A stretch of 59,769 nucleotides of DNA from contig JAGWZL010000010.1 in the NCBI GenBank assembly GCA_018968815.1, forward strand, positions 1-59,769, read 5' to 3'. A program made the translations under genes and the position numbers. This document shows positions 45,437-57,700 of this stretch, in pieces; positions within the stretch are counted from its first letter, which is position 1, and each line of letters opens with the position of its first letter. Source of the stretch: Verrucomicrobiota bacterium (lineage in GTDB: Bacteria > Chlamydiota > Chlamydiia > Chlamydiales > SM23-39). The notes beneath the pieces were generated by a model. That model ran no database searches. It was not told the origin of the DNA and saw only the letters and a program-made list of their open reading frames with translations.

Positions 45437-45461
45437 GATCCATAAAAATTGGAGGCAACGT

Positions 45462-47456
<1,995 letters not shown>

Positions 47457-47457
<1 letters not shown>

Positions 47458-47477
47458 TCACACATCCGTGTGATTTG
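47457..47477 (+). terminator. Terminator after groEL
   Basis: ATCACAC, a 4-base loop and GTGTGAT (47457-47474) followed by TT; the stem begins in the stop codon. Confidence 0.55.
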
Positions 47478-47503
47478 TGAGCCCCGCGTATCCCCGCGCG
47501 CAA

Positions 47504-47526
47504 GGGGAGAGGTTTTGCCTCTCCCC
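47504..47526. terminator. Stem-loop between groEL and trkH
   Basis: GGGGAGAGG/CCTCTCCCC with a 5-base loop, four bases from the trkH stop; probably ends trkH transcription. Confidence 0.45.
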
Positions 47527-47529
47527 CCC

Positions 47530-49125
47530 TCAACGATTCTTCCAAAACGTGGGGAGAAAGAGGAGGAGTACAACAAAAAACTCGAGGCGTCCTAAGAGCA
47601 TCCAAAATGTGGAGAGGACCTTAGAAAAAGGGGGCAAAAAAGTCGCTGTCTCCATCGGCCCCGCCGCGCGGAAAGCAAGCCCTGCGTTGTTGAGAAAAGA
47701 GGCGATCAGGCCGACCGCAGTTTCTGGATCGATCCCATCAAAAATAAACAAAAGAGCGCCGACCACGACGAAGAACACCACCATGCAGAAGAAGGTGAGC
47801 ACCGTGAGAGCATTTTTGTCATCGACTTCGCTTTTGCCAATGTACAGTTTGCGCACACTATCGGGGCGGAAAATCGACTCCAATCGATGTAACAGAATCT
47901 TATAGGCGATGTAAAAGCGGGGCGTTTTAATGCCGCCCGCTGTCGAGCCAGACATGCCTCCCACAAACATGAGCAAGAGCAGCAAGATCTGCGGGGCAAA
48001 AGGCCAAAGATCGTAATTGGCTGAAAAGAAACCGGTTGTCGATTGAGCCGAAATCGCTTGAAAAATGCCAAATCGAAAGGCAGATCCAAATCCTAAATCG
48101 GGCACTAAAAACAGAGAAACCGCTATCGACCCGGCGAATGCAATGGCCAGAAAAAGAAAAAAATCGGGCACATACACTTTGAAGAATTTAAAGCGCAAAA
48201 TATGAAAGAAGAGGGAAAAGTTGATACTTCCCAGAATCATAAACAGGACGACAATCCATTCGGTCGCAATGGAATGGTAGCTGGCAATACTCTCATTGCG
48301 CACCGAAAAACCGCCCGTAGAAAGCGTGGCAAACGATGTGCAGAGAGCGTCAAAAAAAGGCATTTCGCGATTGGTCCAGACGAGAAGGGCCACTTGCACG
48401 AGAGTAAAAAACGCATAGAGCTTCCAAAGCTGCGAGGCCGTTTCTCTCACTCGGGGACTGATTTCATCTTTGATCGGTCCTGTCGCCTCCATTTGATAGA
48501 GTAATTTGCCTCCCACTCCCAATACGGGAAGCACCGCCAAGAAAATCACCACGATGCCCATGCCTCCAATCCATTGCATGAGACTGCGCCAAAACAAAAG
48601 CGCTTTACTCACCGCTTCGATGCCGGTATGGAGAATCAGGCCTGTCTCAGGATCGCGAATGGGCGGGACGGTGCCGTAGTACACATAGGTCTTTTCGGGC
48701 ACGTGCGGATGGGTCAAAAGATAGGGAATTTCCTCTCCCGTGGTCACATCATAGGATTTTGGCGCGAGCATGGTGGCGCCCGTGGTCGTCAACCCCGACA
48801 TCGCCTCAAAATAGGCGTCGAGCGGTTTCAACGTGCCGCTGAAAATAAAGGGCAGCGAGGAAAGAAACGAGGTGATGATCCAAATAAATACGACGAGCAA
48901 AATGCTCTCTTTTCGATAGAGCAGCTCAGGCGCTTTGCGGCCCGCTATGCGCAAACCCATCGCCACGGCCAAACAGATCAGCAGCGTCCATAAAAAGGCA
49001 TAGAAACTGTGTGGCTGCGGGTGGGCTTTGGAAAGGTACTGATAATAGGCTGCGAGCCCGAGCGGAGCCAAGAGGAGAAGGCTGAGATAGAAGAGATAGC
49101 GGCTGAGAATTTTGGCAAAAATCAT
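47530..49125 (-). CDS. trkH: TrkH-type potassium transporter subunit
   Basis: 531 aa, about ten membrane helices with the repeated P-loop plan of the Trk/Ktr family: GLTTTGATML, STGGFSVRN, STTGFF and GSTAGG segments near the four filter positions. It imports K+ across the inner membrane with TrkA. The ATG at 49125 overlaps the trkA stop as TGATG, so trkA and trkH are translationally coupled. Confidence 0.88.
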   Translation of the reverse strand: MIFAKILSRYLFYLSLLLLAPLGLAAYYQYLSKAHPQPHSFYAFLWTLLICLAVAMGLRIAGRKAPELLYRKESILLVVFIWIITSFLSSLPFIFSGTLKPLDAYFEAMSGLTTTGATMLAPKSYDVTTGEEIPYLLTHPHVPEKTYVYYGTVPPIRDPETGLILHTGIEAVSKALLFWRSLMQWIGGMGIVVIFLAVLPVLGVGGKLLYQMEATGPIKDEISPRVRETASQLWKLYAFFTLVQVALLVWTNREMPFFDALCTSFATLSTGGFSVRNESIASYHSIATEWIVVLFMILGSINFSLFFHILRFKFFKVYVPDFFLFLAIAFAGSIAVSLFLVPDLGFGSAFRFGIFQAISAQSTTGFFSANYDLWPFAPQILLLLLMFVGGMSGSTAGGIKTPRFYIAYKILLHRLESIFRPDSVRKLYIGKSEVDDKNALTVLTFFCMVVFFVVVGALLFIFDGIDPETAVGLIASFLNNAGLAFRAAGPMETATFLPPFSKVLSTFWMLLGRLEFFVVLLLFLPTFWKNR

Positions 49126-50468
49126 CAATGAAACAATTGTTGCAGTTTTGGAATTTGGATCGGATGGCAGATCGCAATCACAATATCTTCAGGACACAGA
49201 ACCCGGCTGCCCCGCCCCACCATCACCTTGCCGCGGCTTTCAATGACGGCGATGAGAAGTCCTTTGGGCAAATCGAGATCGGCAAGAGGGACGCCCACCG
49301 CTTTGGAAGTGGGGGCCACTCTCATTTCCACAATCTTAGCCGTATCTGAGCTTAGCGACGCGACTGTCAATGTAGTCTCTTCATCCAAAATCGATAGAAT
49401 CCGGTTGGCCACATTCACACGAGGGGAGAGCGCTGCCGTGATGCCCAATTTTTCCAGCAAGGGCAAAAGTTGGCTGTTCGTGATCAGAGCGATCGATTTC
49501 GGACAGCCAAGTTCTTTCGCCAGGCCCGCAATCAGCAGGTTGGTTTCGTCAAAATGGGTGCAGGACACAAGGGCATCGGCATCTTGGACTTTTTCCGATC
49601 GCAAGAGCTCCGGATCGCGCCCATCGCGATTGATGATCGTCGCATGAGGCAAAATTTCAGCCAGTTCTTGGCAGCGAGCAATGTCTTTCTCGATGATCCT
49701 CACATGGATTTTTTGCTGGCAGAGATAGTGGGTCAAATGGATGGCGACGGAGGCCCCGCCAACCAGAATGACCGACTTTGTCTCTGTCTTGGGCGAATGA
49801 AAAATTTCGTGCAGCTGATGCATCACTTTGGTCTCTCCCACCAGGGTGACCTGATCGCCAGGCAGAATATGGTCCGCTCCATGCGGAATCAATAAGACAT
49901 CTCCCTCTGCCCTTTTGCGCCGAATCAAAGCGGCAATCAGATCTTCGGGCAGCTGCAGATTCGCGATGGGCGTGCCTCCTTTATCCCATAGATCGGGGAT
50001 TTGAATGGTGCGCATTTGGATGGCGCCATGCGCAAAATGCTCAACGGCCAAATCTTTTGCATGGACCAGCACTTTGCAAAGATCTTGTGCCGCTAGCACC
50101 TCTGGGCCCAAAAAATAATCGACAAAGAACAGGCGGGCAAAATCGAGTTTGGTGTTGTTGATGATTTCCCGTTTTTGCACGCGGCAAACGGTTCTCGGAA
50201 ACCCTAAGTTTTTAGCGATCGAACAAAAGGTCAGATTCGTCTCATCGCTGCCGGTGGCCGCAAAAAACAGATCGGGTTTTTGCTCCAGAAGCTCCAACAG
50301 AAGATGTGCGCTTGCCTCAGAATGGACCCGCGCTACATCGCTTTCTCTCCCCACTTGGACCAGCGCCTTGTCATCTTTGTCGATCAAGATCACGTTGTGC
50401 GCTTCTTCGGCAAGTACAGATGCGACATGCGATCCAATTTTGCCAGCGCCTAAAATGACTACGTTCAT
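49125..50468 (-). CDS. trkA: Trk potassium uptake regulatory subunit
   Basis: 447 aa. Two RCK units: the first begins VVILGAGKIGSHVASVLAEE and ends in a TrkA_C part, the second starts VILVGGASVAIHLTHYL and ends likewise. The first Gly motif (GAGKIG) should bind NAD(H) or ATP; the second (GGASVA) lacks the usual final Gly, as often in TrkA. Cytosolic ring that gates TrkH. First of the two-gene operon. Confidence 0.9.
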   Translation of the reverse strand: MNVVILGAGKIGSHVASVLAEEAHNVILIDKDDKALVQVGRESDVARVHSEASAHLLLELLEQKPDLFFAATGSDETNLTFCSIAKNLGFPRTVCRVQKREIINNTKLDFARLFFVDYFLGPEVLAAQDLCKVLVHAKDLAVEHFAHGAIQMRTIQIPDLWDKGGTPIANLQLPEDLIAALIRRKRAEGDVLLIPHGADHILPGDQVTLVGETKVMHQLHEIFHSPKTETKSVILVGGASVAIHLTHYLCQQKIHVRIIEKDIARCQELAEILPHATIINRDGRDPELLRSEKVQDADALVSCTHFDETNLLIAGLAKELGCPKSIALITNSQLLPLLEKLGITAALSPRVNVANRILSILDEETTLTVASLSSDTAKIVEMRVAPTSKAVGVPLADLDLPKGLLIAVIESRGKVMVGRGSRVLCPEDIVIAICHPIQIPKLQQLFH

Positions 50469-50498
50469 AACCCTCTTTTCTGCTATCCTTTAAGGCAA

Positions 50499-51395
50499 AT
50501 GAAAAAACATCCCATCGCAACCATTGTCAATTTTTGCTCCAACGAGAGCCGATTTCTTCGGGCCACCCTGGAGCAGGCGCTGTTGTTTTCTAAACAAGTC
50601 ATTGTACCTGTTTGCGACCATTTTTTCGATGGATCTCCCGAAAATCTGCCGCTTTTAGAAACGATTTATTCGGCTTTTCCAGAATGTCTCTTTATTGAAT
50701 ATCCCTATCTGCCGAAAAAAATTCCAAAAAAAATTTTGAAAAAGGTCGATCTGGCCCATTTTTGGCATAGTCTGTCCCGGCTGATTGCGGTCTCTTTTCT
50801 CGATGAAGAGATTGAAACGGTGCTCTTTTTAGACGCCGATGAGGTGCCTGAGGGAAAAAAATTCGCTCAGTGGCTGGATTGCAGCGATTACAGACAGCAT
50901 ACGACGTTAAAATTGTCCAATTTTTGGTATTTTCGAGATCCTGCGAACCAAGCGCTCAAATTTGAAGATTCGGTCGTTTTGGTTCAAAAAAAAGCGCTCG
51001 AATCGGAAATTCTTCTTCACCAGGATGAGCGGGATGCGATTTATAATCTCTTGCCCGGCCCTAAGCGGCGCAATGTGACAGGCGTGGATGGCAAACCGAT
51101 GTTCCACCACTACAGCTGGGTGCGCACGCAGGCAGAGATGCTGCAAAAAGTGAAGGCTTGGGGACACAAAGGAGATCGGGATTGGGCCTCCTTAGTGCAT
51201 GAGGAATTTTCAGGGCCTTTCCGCGGGACCGATTTCGTCCACGGCTATCACTATCAGTTGGTCAAGCCCCCTTTTGAGATCCGTTTCGAGCCGCCTCAGT
51301 TTGAGGCGAAAGGCGCTCCGAAGATCAAACGCTTGAAAGAGGAGGAGCTTCTCAAACATGTTCGACAAAAAAGATTTTGGGAACTTGCATTTTAG
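50499..51395 (+). CDS. Glycosyltransferase-like protein, GT-A type
   Basis: 298 aa. N-terminal PIATIVNFCSNESRFLRATLEQAL, then VLFLDADEVPEGKKF (about 107-121) with a D-x-D-E motif characteristic of GT-A transferases, and HHYSWVRTQAEML further on, as in several LPS and capsule glycosyltransferases. The C-terminal third is basic. AAGG lies before the ATG. It is divergent from trkA and upstream of the tRNA-Arg gene; no terminator was seen between them. Substrate unknown. Confidence 0.65.
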   Translation: MKKHPIATIVNFCSNESRFLRATLEQALLFSKQVIVPVCDHFFDGSPENLPLLETIYSAFPECLFIEYPYLPKKIPKKILKKVDLAHFWHSLSRLIAVSFLDEEIETVLFLDADEVPEGKKFAQWLDCSDYRQHTTLKLSNFWYFRDPANQALKFEDSVVLVQKKALESEILLHQDERDAIYNLLPGPKRRNVTGVDGKPMFHHYSWVRTQAEMLQKVKAWGHKGDRDWASLVHEEFSGPFRGTDFVHGYHYQLVKPPFEIRFEPPQFEAKGAPKIKRLKEEELLKHVRQKRFWELAF

Positions 51396-51425
51396 CCCCC
51401 TAGTTAGGCAATATGGATACACTTG

Positions 51426-51499
51426 GCACTGGTAGCTCAGTTGGATAGAGTACCTGGCTACGAACCAGGGGGTCAGAGGTTCGAATCCTCTCCAGTGCG
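51426..51499 (+). tRNA. tRNA-Arg (anticodon ACG)
   Basis: 74 nt with all arms paired: acceptor GCACTGG/CCAGTGC, D stem GCTC/GAGT, anticodon stem CCTGG/CCAGG with loop CTACGAA, T arm AGAGG-TTCGAAT-CCTCT, discriminator G. No CCA is encoded. The A34 anticodon would be edited to inosine. The next base, 51500, is the A of the downstream gene's ATG. Confidence 0.97.
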
Positions 51500-52135
51500 A
51501 TGTTTCTGTATATATTCTCTTTTGGTCCGTTGGCGACCAATGCCATTTTGATAGGCTGTCCACAAACAAAACAGGCGGCCGTTGTCGATCCGGCTCTTGG
51601 TTCAACGGACGCCATTTTGGCAAAAGCGGCGGAACTCGGGTTAAAGATCGAAAAAATTCTTTTAACCCATTCGCATTGGGACCATTTTGCCGATGCGCAT
51701 CTTCTGAAAGAAAAGACAGGCGCCCCGATCTCTATCCATTTTCTCGATGCGAAGAACCTCGAGCACCCAGGCTCAGACGGGATTCCCCTATTTTTCCCGA
51801 TCCATCCTGTGAAGGCCGATCATTTTGTCAATGATGGCGATACCTTTGCGGTCGGCAGTCTCCATTTTTATGTGATCCACAGCCCTGGCCACTCTCCAGG
51901 CAGCGTCTGTTACTATGTGCGAGAGCAGCATCTTCTCATCTCAGGCGATACCCTGTTTCAAGGAAGCATTGGCAATCTTCACTTGCCCACCTCTCAGCCT
52001 AATCAGATGTGGCTGAGCTTAGAGAAATTGGCGAAACTCCCCGCTGACACGAGAGTGATCCCAGGCCACGGCGGCGAGACGACCATTGGCCAAGAAAACT
52101 GGCTCATTCGAGCCAAAGAAATTTTTGCTGAATAA
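51500..52135 (+). CDS. Metallo-beta-lactamase fold hydrolase (glyoxalase II-like, YcbL type)
   Basis: 211 aa. LLTHSHWDHFAD carries the HxHxDH metal motif, HSPGHSPGSVC and LISGDTLFQGSIG complete the site, and VIPGHGGETTIG ends it. These hydrolases act on S-acyl-glutathione or related thioesters. FSFGPLATNAILIGC matches the family N-terminus, which fixes the ATG at 51500, directly after the tRNA-Arg discriminator base with no room for a ribosome site. Release of the tRNA by 3' cleavage would leave a leaderless mRNA. It converges with the next gene with no gap. Confidence 0.88.
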   Translation: MFLYIFSFGPLATNAILIGCPQTKQAAVVDPALGSTDAILAKAAELGLKIEKILLTHSHWDHFADAHLLKEKTGAPISIHFLDAKNLEHPGSDGIPLFFPIHPVKADHFVNDGDTFAVGSLHFYVIHSPGHSPGSVCYYVREQHLLISGDTLFQGSIGNLHLPTSQPNQMWLSLEKLAKLPADTRVIPGHGGETTIGQENWLIRAKEIFAE

Positions 52136-52522
52136 TCAACTCGACGTCAGAAAGTCGTACAGATCTTTTTGATTGGTGATCAGGAGCCCTTTGTGCACAT
52201 GGCAAACGCTTTCCGATGCAGCCAAAATCTCCGGATCGCCCACGCCAGGCAGGCAAAGAGCATGCATCTTTTTGACTTTCTCCCGATCCCCTAAATATTT
52301 GAGGCCGCTCATGTAATCAATGCGGCTAAATCCCTCTTCAGCGACTCGAAAAAACAGAATCTCCCGATTGTATAGAATGGATTGCACTGCGAAAAACAGC
52401 CCCTCGCTATCGCCCGGCGGATTGCCGAGCACATCGACCAGTTGAGGCAATTGATGCAGCATGTGAGGCGTTTTAAAAGCCCCTTTTTCAGCCTCGCCGA
52501 AAAGAGCGACTACTTGCTTCAT
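52136..52522 (-). CDS. Unrecognised 128-aa protein
   Basis: Not recognised. Soluble-looking alpha/beta composition, no signal peptide; segments LLITNQKDLYDFLTS and ILYNREILFFRVAEEGFSRIDYM give no family. Its stop directly abuts the hydrolase stop. GGGA lies near the ATG. A 213-bp palindromic element lies 70 bases upstream. Real coding status is supported by its fit between neighbours and ordinary composition. Confidence 0.6.
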   Translation of the reverse strand: MKQVVALFGEAEKGAFKTPHMLHQLPQLVDVLGNPPGDSEGLFFAVQSILYNREILFFRVAEEGFSRIDYMSGLKYLGDREKVKKMHALCLPGVGDPEILAASESVCHVHKGLLITNQKDLYDFLTSS

Positions 52523-52592
52523 ATTCCCATCCCATAAAAGATGAGGGAATTATTTGCAATCACAGGACCTCTACCTCTATTTTCGGGATATC

Positions 52593-52805
52593 GGTATACC
52601 GAGAGTGATTCAAAAGTTGGGAAATGCCAAGGAGGCGCCCTGTTTTTGGGTCAGGCGAAGCCGGCGCCGAAGCAGCTCAACTTGAATAAGTTGAGCGACG
52701 GGGCCCCCAAAGACGCATCGTCTTTGGGGCAGGGTGCAGGCGGATCCCAAAAACAGTGGCTGCCGACGCTGGCAGAACCAACTTTCGAATCACGAGCGGT
52801 ATATA
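52593..52805. repeat. Nested palindromic element
   Basis: Outer arms GTGATTCAAAAGTTGG (52605-52620) and its near-complement (52778-52793) match 15 of 16. Inside are an 11-bp pair CTGTTTTTGGG/CCCAAAAACAG (52640-52650, 52746-52756), and two perfect hairpins at 52676-52695 and 52705-52729. It occupies most of the 360-base gap between divergent genes; nothing else is seen there. Miniature mobile element or structured RNA; I do not recognise the family. Confidence 0.85.
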
Positions 52806-52882
52806 TTTCTGTTGAAAAAATCATAAGATTTTGTTACAATATTATAAATCTATGATTTATGTTAAATTAAAGGAGTGTGAAT

Positions 52883-53338
52883 ATGATGGCAATAAGCGGA
52901 GTGTCTAATTTCTTCTCAAATTGCAATGTAAGCAATGTGAAATGTGCATTGAGGATCGCGGTCATCATGAGCGTGGCTCTTGTTGTTTTCTCCATCGGTC
53001 AAAAGAGCGCAACTTCGCACGAAATCACAACGATCGAACCTGCGCCGATTCGGAAATTTACGCAGATTCCCACCAGTCGTTCATCGCCCGCTCCACTCGT
53101 CTCAGAAACAGCCTCTTTGGAAGAGACGTTTTTGGAAGATGCGTTGCATACGTATCAACAAACGCGCGCTCAGATCCCTGAGGATAGAGAATTACAATGC
53201 CAATTTGACAGGCTGATCGTAGGATTTTACTACGATCATCTGTCGCTGTTTTTGCGATACGACACGTACTATGCACAATTCATGGGATTGCTGTTTAACC
53301 CTGATGGGCCGCGCTTCTATCGCTGCCATTCGGGATGA
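52883..53338 (+). CDS. Unrecognised protein with an N-terminal membrane segment
   Basis: 151 aa. Residues about 22-40 (ALRIAVIMSVALVVFSIG) form one membrane helix or uncleaved signal; the rest, after a Pro/Ser-rich linker, is a soluble domain ending FYYDHLSLFLRYDTYYAQFMGLLF. No family recognised. The ATG at 52883 has AGGAG eight bases upstream. It may face the periplasm or, in an intracellular organism, an outer compartment. Confidence 0.55.
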   Translation: MMAISGVSNFFSNCNVSNVKCALRIAVIMSVALVVFSIGQKSATSHEITTIEPAPIRKFTQIPTSRSSPAPLVSETASLEETFLEDALHTYQQTRAQIPEDRELQCQFDRLIVGFYYDHLSLFLRYDTYYAQFMGLLFNPDGPRFYRCHSG

Positions 53339-53417
53339 ACGGGCCCGCTCGACGCCAAGTTTCGTCAATGATGCGGGTTGTTCCACATTGGCTCCACGGG
53401 CAGGTTCGCAGATCTTT

Positions 53418-54638
53418 TTACATACTCGTTGTCGCCTCTACCACATTGTCTGCGTCCGCTGTAGGTTGACGGCACCAAATGATCGCTGCATTTCCCGCGC
53501 TGTTGATTGAGGCATGGACGTCAGAAAAAGTAAGGCCTGTTGCTGAAATCGTAGACACCGCCCACATTCCAGAACTCAATTCTGCGCACCGGATCACATT
53601 GGATGTGCCTCCTGCGCTTAAATCGGCCCAAATGGCAATCGGATTTCCAGAGGTAGGATCCATCAGGATGTTGGGATTCGATCCATTCGTCGACAACAGG
53701 GTGGCAGGTTTTGCCCAGCTTTGGCCGTTAAATGTCGTGACGTAAATAGCTCCATTACTGAGTTGCCAGATCGCAGCAGCTTGATTGCTGGATGAACTAT
53801 TCAGCGCCACTTGCGCTTGAGAGACAGGCAGTGTCGGTTCCGCAATCAAAAAATAGGAAAGATGCGCTGCTTGATTCATCACCGACAGCAAAAAATTGCT
53901 TTGCGTATCTTGAAAGACAAAGAGAGAATTGTCATTTTGCGTGGCTAAGCAAAGAGAAGCTGGAATTGAGCTGCGATGCAATAAAAGCGTATTCACAGGA
54001 GATGTATTCGCATTGAGAGCTGAGGCGTATGTGTCCTGGGCGGTGACGAAAATAGCTTGATTGGTTGCGGTCTGTGTGCTTAACACGCTCAGGTCTGATG
54101 CGCTAATCGCATAGGGAGTGCCGTTGGTGCCGCTTGCATATTCTATCCCCTCGAAGGCGCTATTCGGATTGATCCAACTCACAACCGTTGTGCTGGGAGT
54201 CGCAATGGCCACATGCAAAGAAAAGCACCCTGTCAAAGTCGTCGGGGCTGGCAGTTTAGCTAGCGTGCTCCACGTCCCCATGCTGTTATAGGCAGCTTCG
54301 ATGCGCCGGTTTGTTTGATCCAGCACTTCGCACACAAGTGAATAAGTTCCCATGGCATCCACAACCAGGCTGAGCGAGTTGCGCGTATGCATAGAGGAGG
54401 CAAGCGCTGCCGCAGGACTCCAAACTCCGCTCGTGTAAGAGGCAGTGTAGACATCCGTGCCTCCATCCTCATGGCAGACAATCCAGGCGGCTTCCCCTGC
54501 ATTCTCATTCGGCGAGACGGCTGTCTTTGTGCTGATGCTATTGAGATTCGTTCCAGAAAACAGTTGGACCGGGCCATTCCATGTAATGGCTTGTAACAGA
54601 GTGATATGCAAGACAGCAAAAAACATCACATTTTTCAT
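53418..54638 (-). CDS. Exported beta-propeller-like repeat protein
   Basis: 406 aa with an N-terminal signal peptide (MKNVMFFAVLHITLLQA). The body repeats a pattern of about 45-60 residues: S-x-D-x-x-G-N-x-x-x-x-W followed by a G-x-W-x-x-P turn, for example WQLSNGAIYVTTFNGQSWAKPATLL and the later IWADLSAGG part. This is how bacterial beta-propellers read. Rich in Ser, Thr, Asn and Ala. AGGAG precedes the ATG. It is divergent from the adhesin gene 67 bases away, and both products are exported. Function unknown; adhesion or carbohydrate binding possible. Confidence 0.6.
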   Translation of the reverse strand: MKNVMFFAVLHITLLQAITWNGPVQLFSGTNLNSISTKTAVSPNENAGEAAWIVCHEDGGTDVYTASYTSGVWSPAAALASSMHTRNSLSLVVDAMGTYSLVCEVLDQTNRRIEAAYNSMGTWSTLAKLPAPTTLTGCFSLHVAIATPSTTVVSWINPNSAFEGIEYASGTNGTPYAISASDLSVLSTQTATNQAIFVTAQDTYASALNANTSPVNTLLLHRSSIPASLCLATQNDNSLFVFQDTQSNFLLSVMNQAAHLSYFLIAEPTLPVSQAQVALNSSSSNQAAAIWQLSNGAIYVTTFNGQSWAKPATLLSTNGSNPNILMDPTSGNPIAIWADLSAGGTSNVIRCAELSSGMWAVSTISATGLTFSDVHASINSAGNAAIIWCRQPTADADNVVEATTSM

Positions 54639-54705
54639 AGAGCGCGCTCCTATAGAAAATGTTTTACTTTAACGGATTCAAGGGATATTTCCAAGGTAAA
54701 TGTGC

Positions 54706-57700
54706 ATGAGAAAAAATGCAGGCGCGCTCCTTCTGTGTCTTCAGGTGGCTTGCCTATTTGGCAAGCCCACGGGCTTTGCGCTGCAGTCAGGCGAAGCGTC
54801 TCCGCCCGTCCAAGAGGCAGATGGATCGTATTTGATCCATAGCGGCCGTCAAGCGATTGTCGATTGGGATGGATTTTCTGTCGAAGTGCATGAGCATGTG
54901 CATTTTGAGCAATTGGATCAAGACAGCTTCATTCTCAACCGCGTGGTCGGGCCGAATGAGAGTCTGATCGCTGGGCAGCTCAGCTCGAATGGATCTGTGT
55001 ACTTAGTCAATCCCAATGGCATATTGATCGGCTCTGAGGCTCATATTGAAACCGCGGGATTCATTGCCTCGACGCTCGATCTTACGGGTGAGGAATTGAG
55101 CGAGAAGAACTTTTGTTTTGCGGGGGATAGCGATGCAAAAGTGATCCATGAAGGCAAGATTCACTGCTCTTCAGGCGATGTGTTTTTGATTGGGCGCTCT
55201 GTTGAAAATTGTGGAGAAATCGTGGCGGAAGAGGGCCGCGCCGGACTTCTCAGCGCCTCTGAAGCGTGGATTTGTCCCGACCAAACGCCGCGCGTACATG
55301 TCTACTGCGCTGAAACCATCGATCGGGCGCTCCTCGACGAAAATGCCTATGCTCTCGCGATACGGCATGATGGGTTCTTAGATGCGAAAGAGGTCTATGC
55401 GATGGCCAACCAAGGGATTGTGCAAATTGCGGGAGGGATTGTCGCAGTCGATCAAGACGTGGGAGGCGAGGTGCGCATTTTGGGCGATGAAATTCATCTT
55501 CTCTCTCCTGCGTTTATCGACATTTCCGGAGAAAAGGGAGGAGGAACTCTCCTTTGCGGCGGCGATTTCCAAGGACAAAACCCCAACGTGTACAATGCCC
55601 AACGGCTGTTTGTGGGGCCAGAAGTGGCGATCAACGCGCGCGCGCGCGGGAAAGGCGATGGAGGCACAGCGATTTTCTGGAGCGATGAGGCAACGCTGTT
55701 CTATGGGCGTGCCGCGATTTGCGGGGGCGTAGAGGGAGGCGATGGGGGTTTTGCAGAGGTGTCCGGAAGCTATTTGGATTACCGAGGTTGTGTCGATGGG
55801 CGCTCGCTAGGAAAAAGCGGGTTTTTGCTTCTCGACCCGGTCGATGTCACCATCTCGACAGGCGCCGATAGCAATGGCTCGATCAACATGGGGACGGGCA
55901 ACTGGGCTTCCACGGGCAATCCCGCTGTGATCAATACGACGACGTTACAAAATCAGCTCGCGATGACTCAAGTCACGATCAATACTTCGTCAGGGACTGG
56001 GACTGGAGGTACAGGCAACATCACGATTTCCAATCCCGTGACTTGGTCGGCCGCGAATGCATTGACTCTCGTTGCTAACGGTGTCATCGCGGTCAATGCG
56101 TCAGTCACCAATACAAACAACGGTGTTTCAGGCACGACCATCTCGATGACGGCATCTGGCACCTCAGCCGGATCAGGGGTTGCTGGGATCTCGATTCCCA
56201 CCGGCGTCACCGTCTCAACGAATACGGGCAATATCGTGTTGAATGGCACATCACTGGCTACAACAGGAACTTCGCACGGGGTTTCTCTGGTGGGCGTTGT
56301 GAGTACGGGGTCTGGCAGTATTTCGATTACAGGAACCAGTGGAGCGTCGGGCGCGGGGAGCTCTGGGGCGGGCAATGGGGTTCATATTGCAGGCACTACG
56401 AGCAGCGTGGTGAGCAGCACATCAGGAGCGATCACCATCACAGGGGTGAGTTATGCAACGGCTGCAAACTCTTATGGCGTTGGCTATACGAATAACTGGA
56501 ATCCAGGGACGAGCAATACTTTGACTTTGTCTGGACAAGCGTTAGGTTCCGCCGGAAACAGCGCAGGGATTTCGATGGGAGGTACTTTCACCGGTTCAGG
56601 GCCTGTTGTATTCCAAAATAGTCTAGGAGCCACGGGCGGTGGAAATGGAGTTGACATCCCCTCTTCTTTCACCACTTCTGGCGATATCACGACATCGGGC
56701 ACAATCTCTGCGAAAAATAATGCAAATTTCGGGATCTCTATTGCGAATACTTGTAAGTCTACGAACGGAAATGTCAATTTCAATGTCACGACGACGAATG
56801 GAATCGCCATCTTCGTCAGCGGTACTTTAAGCACGACAGGGGGAGGAAGCATTACGCTCGTCGGCCAGGGCACTGCGGGAAACAATGCTCAAGGGTTATT
56901 TCTCAATTCTACTGGTTCCATCAATACGACGACAGGAAGCGGCAATATTAGCATTACAGGGACCGGAGGATCTGGGTCCACAGGGATCGCTTTACAGAGC
57001 GCGACGGGTGTGCGGAGCACTGCAGGCAGCATTCAGATCACGGGGACTTCTGGAACGGCCGCTAATCTTGCAGGAATCTCGATCACTTACAGTGGAACAT
57101 GGAGCACCGCGACATCCAATACGGTCACCATCACAGGCATCTGCCAGAGTTCTGGGGGGAGTGGAGTGAATTTTGTTTCTCCAGCTGTCTTGAGTACAGG
57201 TACTGGGGATCTTGTCTTTACCAATTGCAGCTGTAGTACAGGCTCTGGTTCTGCCATCAACCTCCCGAGTGGAGCGAGCATCACAGCAACGGGCAATGTG
57301 ACGATGTCGAATATCACCACCGCGTCTGCTTGCACAGGCCCTGCTGTATTAGTCGGCGGTTCGATCAGCTTAAGCGGCGCCAATAAAGCTTTGAGTATCA
57401 CAGCCACAGCAGGGGGAACGTCTGGCTCATGCCACGGAATCTCTGTCGTAGGCGGAACGCTCAGCACCACAAGCGGTAATTTGAGCCTGAATGGAACCGG
57501 TGGCGCTGGCACATCAACCGCGCATGGGGTGAACCTGACCAGCAATGCAACGGTTTCCAGCACAAGCGGAACTATTTCCTTAACGGGAACGGCCCAAGGA
57601 AGTGGGACCTGTTATGGGGTGAACCTTGCGGCAGGATCGAACATGGTTTCTTCTACATCAGGGCCCATCAATGTGACGGGACTTGCTGCATCTGCCTCTG

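Noticed and set aside
52541-52855. 104-aa plus-strand frame
   Set aside because: It lies across the nested palindrome and has no ribosome site or family pattern.
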